Source: a bacterium (lineage in GTDB: Bacteria > Elusimicrobiota > Elusimicrobia > Elusimicrobiales > UBA9959). Taken from it: a stretch of 18,125 nucleotides of DNA. The stretch spans positions 1 to 18,125 of the forward strand of contig JAKAMO010000057.1 of assembly GCA_021812825.1 (NCBI GenBank), in the 5' to 3' direction. Below the pieces are notes generated by a model. That model did no database searches, was not told the DNA's origin, and was given only the letters and a program-made list of their open reading frames with translations. The position numbers were made by a program, and so were the translations under genes. Positions 14,533 to 18,125 of the stretch are shown piece after piece. Each line of letters opens with the position of its first letter. Positions within the stretch are counted from its first letter, which is position 1.

Positions 14533-14538
14533 TATAAT
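14533..14538 (+). promoter_or_regulatory. Consensus -10 element directly before the AsmA-like gene
   Basis: TATAAT at 14533-14538 is a perfect -10 box ending six bases before ATG 14545. A transcription start about seven bases after it would coincide with the A of the start codon, predicting a leaderless transcript. No usable Shine-Dalgarno is present: AGGA at 14539-14542 is only two bases from the ATG. TTGAGA (14505-14510) is a -35-like hexamer but lies 22 bases away, too far for a standard spacer. Confidence 0.5.
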
Positions 14539-14544
14539 AGGATT

Positions 14545-16797
14545 ATGAGAAAACTGCTCAAATTTTCCGTCTGGACGGCCGTCTTCCTGGCGGCCGCGGC
14601 CGCGGCCGGCGCTCTGGCGCTGAAGCTCTATTTCACGCAGGAGAGACTGAAGGCCCTCACCACCGATTTCGCCGCCAAGAACCTCCGCCGGCAGGTCACG
14701 TTCGACTCCGTCTCGCTGAACCTTTCCGGCCTCGCGATAGCAGGCCTGCGGGTCTCCGAATACCCGGATTTCGGGAAAGGGGAGTTCTTCAGCGCCGCCT
14801 CGTTCTCCGTCAGACCCTCCTTCAGCGCGCTGCTGCGCGGCGAGCTGAAGGTCAACTCCGTGTCGGCCGACGGGCTGAAGATGAGCGTCAGGGAGGTGCG
14901 GCCGGAGACGTACAATTTCTCCGACCTCCTGTCCCAGCCGGCCAGGCCGGCTCAGCCCAAAGCCTCCGCCAAGCCCTCCCAGGCCCCCAAACTCTCGGTA
15001 TCCAGCCTGAAGGTGCGCGGCTCCTCCTTCTTCTATACCAACGCCGCCGGGGACATGAAGGTGACCCTCAGCGGCATAGACCTGGCGGCCTCCGGCATCT
15101 CCCCCGACGAGCTCTTCCCGGTGGACGCCTCTTTCACGCTGGACGTGAAGTCCCCGTACTTCACCGGCCGCCTGCCGGCCTCCCTGCGCGGCAAGGTGGC
15201 CCTGGGCGGCTTCTCCCCGGAAAAGGGCCGGGCGGAGATAACGGCGGCCTCCATCTCGCTGGGCGGGGTAAAGGCCCGGATCGGCGGCGCGCTGAACAAC
15301 CTGCTGGAGCCCGACGCCCGGCTGCGCCTCTCCGTGGACCAGTTCTCCACTTCGGACCTGAAACAGTACTTCGCCGCGCTGCCTCCGAAGCTGCTCCTGC
15401 CCGCCATCGACGCGGACGCCGACTTCAAGCTCACGGCCAGGGACGTGAACCTGCGCTCGGTTAAGCTGAAGGCCGGGCCCGTGGAAGCCGCGGTCAAAGG
15501 CAGGGCCGCCTGGAACCCGCGCCTCTATTACGCGATCTCCGCCGACGTGAAGGCGCAGATACCCGAGACGGACACCTCGCTGCTGGCGAAGAAGGCCAGG
15601 CAGTTCCCGGTCCCCGCCGGACTAAAGCTGCCGCTGACCCAGCTGACGGCCGACGTCCGCCTGCGCGAGGGGCACGCCGACGTGCCGTCCTTCACGCTCG
15701 AGTCCAAATCCTTCACCGCCTCCGGAAAGACCTTCGTGGATTATTCCGGCAAGGAGCTCTCCGTGACCGGCCGGGCCCGCGCCGACGTCAAGGACCTGGG
15801 CAGGCTGGCCGAGACCGCCCCGGGCCTGCTGGCCCGGTACGGCCTCAAGGGAGCGGCGGGACTTTCGCTGGACTACTCCTACGGCAAGACCCTTTCCGCC
15901 AGGGGGGAAGCCGAGCTGAAGGGTGCGGGGGCCTCGGCCGCCGGCTACTCGCTGTCCGACGTCTCCGGCAAGGTGGACTTCACCCCGGATTCCGCCGTCT
16001 CGCCCGGGATCACCGGCAAGCTCGAAGGGGAGCCTTTCACGGCCTCCTTCAAGGCGCTCTCGGTGACGTCGCACCCCCGGGCGGACTTTAAGCTGCAGCT
16101 CTCCAAGCTGAAGGTCAAGGAGCTTCCCCAGGCCTCTCCCGCCGCGGCGCCGGACAAAAAGCCCGCGAAAGCCGCCGGCAAGCCCTTCTACGTAGACGTT
16201 TCGGGCTCCGCCGATATCGGCGCGGTGGAGCATCCCAACTTCCGCTGCGGCAAGGTGGAGGCCCGCCTGGCGCTGACGAACGTCTCCGACGACATGCGCG
16301 AGCTCGGCGGCACGGCCTCCTTCGCCGCCGGGACGGGTAAGTTCTCGGGGCTCTACAAGCTGGCCGAGCAGCACAAGGCCGCCAAGGTGGCGCTGTATCC
16401 GCTGCTGGTCCTACAGAAGGCCTCCGGCCTGGCGAAGTCCCTGCGCCTGCCCGACTTCAACAACGTGGACTTCGATTCCATCGAGGGGGCCTACACGTTC
16501 CGCAGCGGCGTGATGTCGCTCGACAAGTCGTCGCTCACCGGCCCGGCCGCCGACGTCTCCTCGTCGGGCACCATCAACCTGCCCGCGGAGAAGCTGGACA
16601 TGAGGATCAAGACCAGGCTGAAGGCCGCCAGCGGCATAAGGATGAGCGAGCCCGTCGCGCTGGTAGTGACCGGAACCTTCTCCGACCCGTCGGCCAAACC
16701 GGACCTTAAGTCCCTGGTGGAACAGCCGGCGGTGAAGAAGGCCGTGGAGAAGCTGGCCCCGAACGCCGGGAAGCTCCTGAAGGGACTCTTCAAATGA
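14545..16797 (+). CDS. AsmA-like inner-membrane-anchored periplasmic protein
   Basis: The 750-residue protein has one N-terminal membrane helix (about 7-29) and a large extracytoplasmic part rich in short beta strands. Matches to the AsmA/DUF748 group are TTDFAAKNLRRQVTFDSVSLNLSGLAIAGLRV near the N-terminus (about 39-70) and repeated S-x-D-G-L-K-type strands. The C-terminal AsmA-like module (about 560-750) ends in the characteristic amphipathic KLAPNAGKLLKGLFK. Two Pro/Ala/Lys-rich linkers (about 131-147 and 530-550) separate the modules. Known relatives (AsmA, TamB, YhdP) form beta-groove bridges that move phospholipid or assist outer-membrane assembly, so a diderm envelope is implied. A specific function is not established from this sequence. 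The stop overlaps the lipoprotein start (ATGA at 16794-16797), so the two are likely co-translated partners. The promoter is divergent from the sugar kinase operon. Confidence 0.82.
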   Translation: MRKLLKFSVWTAVFLAAAAAAGALALKLYFTQERLKALTTDFAAKNLRRQVTFDSVSLNLSGLAIAGLRVSEYPDFGKGEFFSAASFSVRPSFSALLRGELKVNSVSADGLKMSVREVRPETYNFSDLLSQPARPAQPKASAKPSQAPKLSVSSLKVRGSSFFYTNAAGDMKVTLSGIDLAASGISPDELFPVDASFTLDVKSPYFTGRLPASLRGKVALGGFSPEKGRAEITAASISLGGVKARIGGALNNLLEPDARLRLSVDQFSTSDLKQYFAALPPKLLLPAIDADADFKLTARDVNLRSVKLKAGPVEAAVKGRAAWNPRLYYAISADVKAQIPETDTSLLAKKARQFPVPAGLKLPLTQLTADVRLREGHADVPSFTLESKSFTASGKTFVDYSGKELSVTGRARADVKDLGRLAETAPGLLARYGLKGAAGLSLDYSYGKTLSARGEAELKGAGASAAGYSLSDVSGKVDFTPDSAVSPGITGKLEGEPFTASFKALSVTSHPRADFKLQLSKLKVKELPQASPAAAPDKKPAKAAGKPFYVDVSGSADIGAVEHPNFRCGKVEARLALTNVSDDMRELGGTASFAAGTGKFSGLYKLAEQHKAAKVALYPLLVLQKASGLAKSLRLPDFNNVDFDSIEGAYTFRSGVMSLDKSSLTGPAADVSSSGTINLPAEKLDMRIKTRLKAASGIRMSEPVALVVTGTFSDPSAKPDLKSLVEQPAVKKAVEKLAPNAGKLLKGLFK

Positions 16798-17681
16798 GGA
16801 CAAGAACGCTTTGCGCGCTGCTGCCGCTGCTCCTCGCCGCCGGGTGCGCCACCGGCCGGCCCGAGGCGCGCCTGACCAGCGAGCCCTCGATAGAGCGGGC
16901 CTTCGACATCATCAACAGCGTCCCGGAGGGCCGCTCCCTCTTCAAGTTCCTGCTGAAGCACCCGGTGCGCTTCGAATACTCCAACACGCCCGGCCTCTGC
17001 CACAAGTTCTCGCTCGACAGCGGCCAGATCTTCCTGCCGGAGGCCTACAGGGATTCGGACCTTCTGCTGGCCATGACGCTGGCCAGGGCCGCCTACATCT
17101 ACCGCCTCTACACCCTCAGCGGCCTCGACGAGTTCATCTCCGAGGAGGAGGAACTGGGGGCGCTGTTCCAGGCCCGGCTCGCCGTGCAGATAAACGTGGT
17201 CGAGGCCGATTTCGACAAGGCCAAGTGGGCGAAGGGGATAAAGGACGATTTCTGCACCTACGTGCTGGAGAACTCCCGCTACGCGATGGCCCAGGCCAGG
17301 AAGGAGGTCCTCAGCCCCGACGCGGCCTGCCAGCGGCCGCTGGAGACGCTGGAGAACCAGAAGGTCTGGCTGGAGAAGACCCGTCAGGCCATAAACGACC
17401 AGTCCTTCTACCAGCTGCTCTACGAGCGCGACATGGCGCGCGTCAGGAAGGGCGCGATGTCGATGAGCGACGCGATGAAGCGGGACGCCGAGGTGCGCGC
17501 GCTGCCGGTCTACGAGGTCTACCGCTTCCAGCGCACCTTCTACGACAAACAGAGCGACATCTTCGAGCGCTTCGCGAAGCTCTACGCCGAGGAACTGCGG
17601 AAGGACGCCTCATGGCGCGCCTCGCACTCCGGCGATATAGAGCGGACACGGGAGGAGTTCTCGGCCTGCAACCTCCCGTAA
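16794..17681 (+). CDS. Lipoprotein of unknown function coupled to the AsmA-like gene
   Basis: The 295-residue protein begins with a basic residue pair, a hydrophobic stretch and a lipobox LLAAGC with lipidation Cys18, so it is a lipoprotein; residues 19-20 (Ala-Thr) do not suggest inner-membrane retention. I do not recognise the mature domain. It is mostly helical with an acidic patch EEEELGALFQARLAV (about 117-131), aromatic/charged helices rich in Tyr and Phe (205-260), and cysteines at 69, 154, 179 and 292 that could form disulfides. The region 70-150 faintly recalls zincin-like lipoproteins in which an EEEAYAFQ-like segment follows an HExxH helix, but the HExxH is absent here (LAMTLARAA at the corresponding place), so no enzymatic claim is made. 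The four-base overlap with the AsmA-like gene suggests a joint role in the envelope. Confidence 0.8.
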   Translation: MRTRTLCALLPLLLAAGCATGRPEARLTSEPSIERAFDIINSVPEGRSLFKFLLKHPVRFEYSNTPGLCHKFSLDSGQIFLPEAYRDSDLLLAMTLARAAYIYRLYTLSGLDEFISEEEELGALFQARLAVQINVVEADFDKAKWAKGIKDDFCTYVLENSRYAMAQARKEVLSPDAACQRPLETLENQKVWLEKTRQAINDQSFYQLLYERDMARVRKGAMSMSDAMKRDAEVRALPVYEVYRFQRTFYDKQSDIFERFAKLYAEELRKDASWRASHSGDIERTREEFSACNLP

Positions 17682-17712
17682 CGCGGGCGTATTTTTGATA
17701 TCATTATCGATC

Positions 17713-18084
17713 ATGGCCACGCAGTACGATATCTGCTTCATAACCGTCGGGAACGCCGAGACGGCGGAAAAGATAAGCTCCGGGCTGCTTCGCGAGCGGC
17801 TCGCGGCCTGCGTCTCCTCGGTGCCGGGCATCTCCTCCTCCTACTGGTGGAAGGACCGCATCGAGACCTCCGCCGAGATCCTGCTGGTCGTCAAGACCCG
17901 CCGCGCGCTGCGCGACGACATCGTGCAGTTCGTCAAGGAGAACCACCCCTACACCGTGCCCGAGACGATCTTCGCGGAGATAGACGCCGGCTCGCCGGAA
18001 TACCTGGACTGGCTCGGGGCCAATACGGCCTTCTCGACCAACGTGACCAAGGACCTGCCCCGCCCCGAGGAGGGGGAACGCTGA
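17713..18084 (+). CDS. cutA: CutA family protein (CutA1)
   Basis: The 123-residue protein is full length for the CutA1 family and carries its conserved blocks: ERLAACVSSVPGISSSYWW (28-46), EILLVVKTR (55-63), ENHPYTVPETIFAEI (76-90) and EYLDWLGANT (96-105). CutA1 forms a very stable cytoplasmic trimer with a ferredoxin-like fold. It was named from copper/divalent-cation tolerance in E. coli, but its biochemical role remains debated. The start is ATG 17713; the frame can be extended to 17695 only with non-family residues. There is no Shine-Dalgarno sequence. Instead TATCAT (17699-17704) and CATTAT (17702-17707) lie just upstream, suggesting a promoter very close to the start codon. It lies 31 bases after the lipoprotein stop. 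Confidence 0.93.
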   Translation: MATQYDICFITVGNAETAEKISSGLLRERLAACVSSVPGISSSYWWKDRIETSAEILLVVKTRRALRDDIVQFVKENHPYTVPETIFAEIDAGSPEYLDWLGANTAFSTNVTKDLPRPEEGER

Positions 18085-18091
18085 AAACAAT

Positions 18092-18125
18092 ATGAAGAAC
18101 ACGCTGCATGTGCTTATAGATCGGA
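18092..18125 (+). CDS. Start of a possible gene cut by the window end
   Basis: ATG 18092 opens a frame reading MKNTLHVLIDR to the window edge, seven bases after the cutA stop and in the same direction. Eleven codons are too few to assign a family. The nearest purine-rich Shine-Dalgarno-like run (AGGGGG at 18071-18075 and flanking bases) is about 16 bases upstream, farther than usual, so the start itself is uncertain. Confidence 0.35.
   Translation, partial: MKNTLHVLIDR

Noticed and set aside
17675..17696. Terminator after the lipoprotein (CCCG/CGGG stem then TATTTTT)
   Set aside because: The stem is only four base pairs and starts within the coding end. The T-run is better explained as part of the AT-rich promoter patch before cutA.

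Overview
This is a GC-rich, densely coded bacterial window with mostly plus-strand genes. Long antisense reading frames are only a by-product of the base composition. Isoleucine is often coded by ATA and arginine by AGG despite the high GC. Overlapping stop/start junctions, a fermentative ADP-forming acyl-CoA synthetase and an AsmA-lipoprotein pair suggest a Gram-negative (diderm) organism. Elusimicrobiota is my best but weakly supported guess; nothing here fixes the phylum.

Layout. (1) 2-334: tail of an iron-containing alcohol dehydrogenase. (2) 335-550: gene-free stretch with an interspersed hairpin repeat and an inverted CATTACT/AGTAATG site. (3) 551-1270: response regulator with an OmpR-type DNA-binding domain. 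(4) 1302-11160: a complete chemosensory cluster behind a good sigma70-like promoter: CheW, CheR-TPR, a second CheW, a CHASE3/HAMP receptor, CheA fused to a receiver, CheB, and a REC-PAS-histidine kinase-REC hybrid kinase. Most junctions overlap by 4-11 bases. The exception is cheW2 to receptor, which carries a 159-base element bounded by 23-base inverted repeats. (5) 11222-14450, minus strand: a PfkB-family sugar kinase followed by an ADP-forming acyl-CoA synthetase with its ATP-grasp half first. (6) 14545-17681: an AsmA-like protein overlapping an unknown lipoprotein. (7) 17713-18084: CutA. (8) 18092 to the end: the first codons of an unidentified gene.

How the genes work together. The order CheW / CheR-TPR / CheW / receptor / CheA-REC / CheB matches the Wsp-type 'alternative cellular function' pathways rather than flagellar chemotaxis. 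There is no stand-alone CheY, CheZ, CheC or CheD and no flagellar gene. Where Wsp has the diguanylate cyclase WspR, this cluster has a hybrid histidine kinase with an intact N-terminal receiver. CheA could therefore control a second kinase. The REC-wHTH regulator just upstream is a candidate transcriptional output. The AGTAATG motif occurs as inverted pairs in exactly two gene-free stretches, before the regulator gene and before the receptor gene, and could be its operator. This wiring is inference and is the most interesting aspect of the window.

Several genes (cheW1, the AsmA-like gene, cutA) have -10-like elements very close to their start codons and poor or no Shine-Dalgarno sequence at the annotated start, which hints at leaderless transcripts. 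No tRNA, rRNA, CRISPR array, transposase or complete mobile element was seen.
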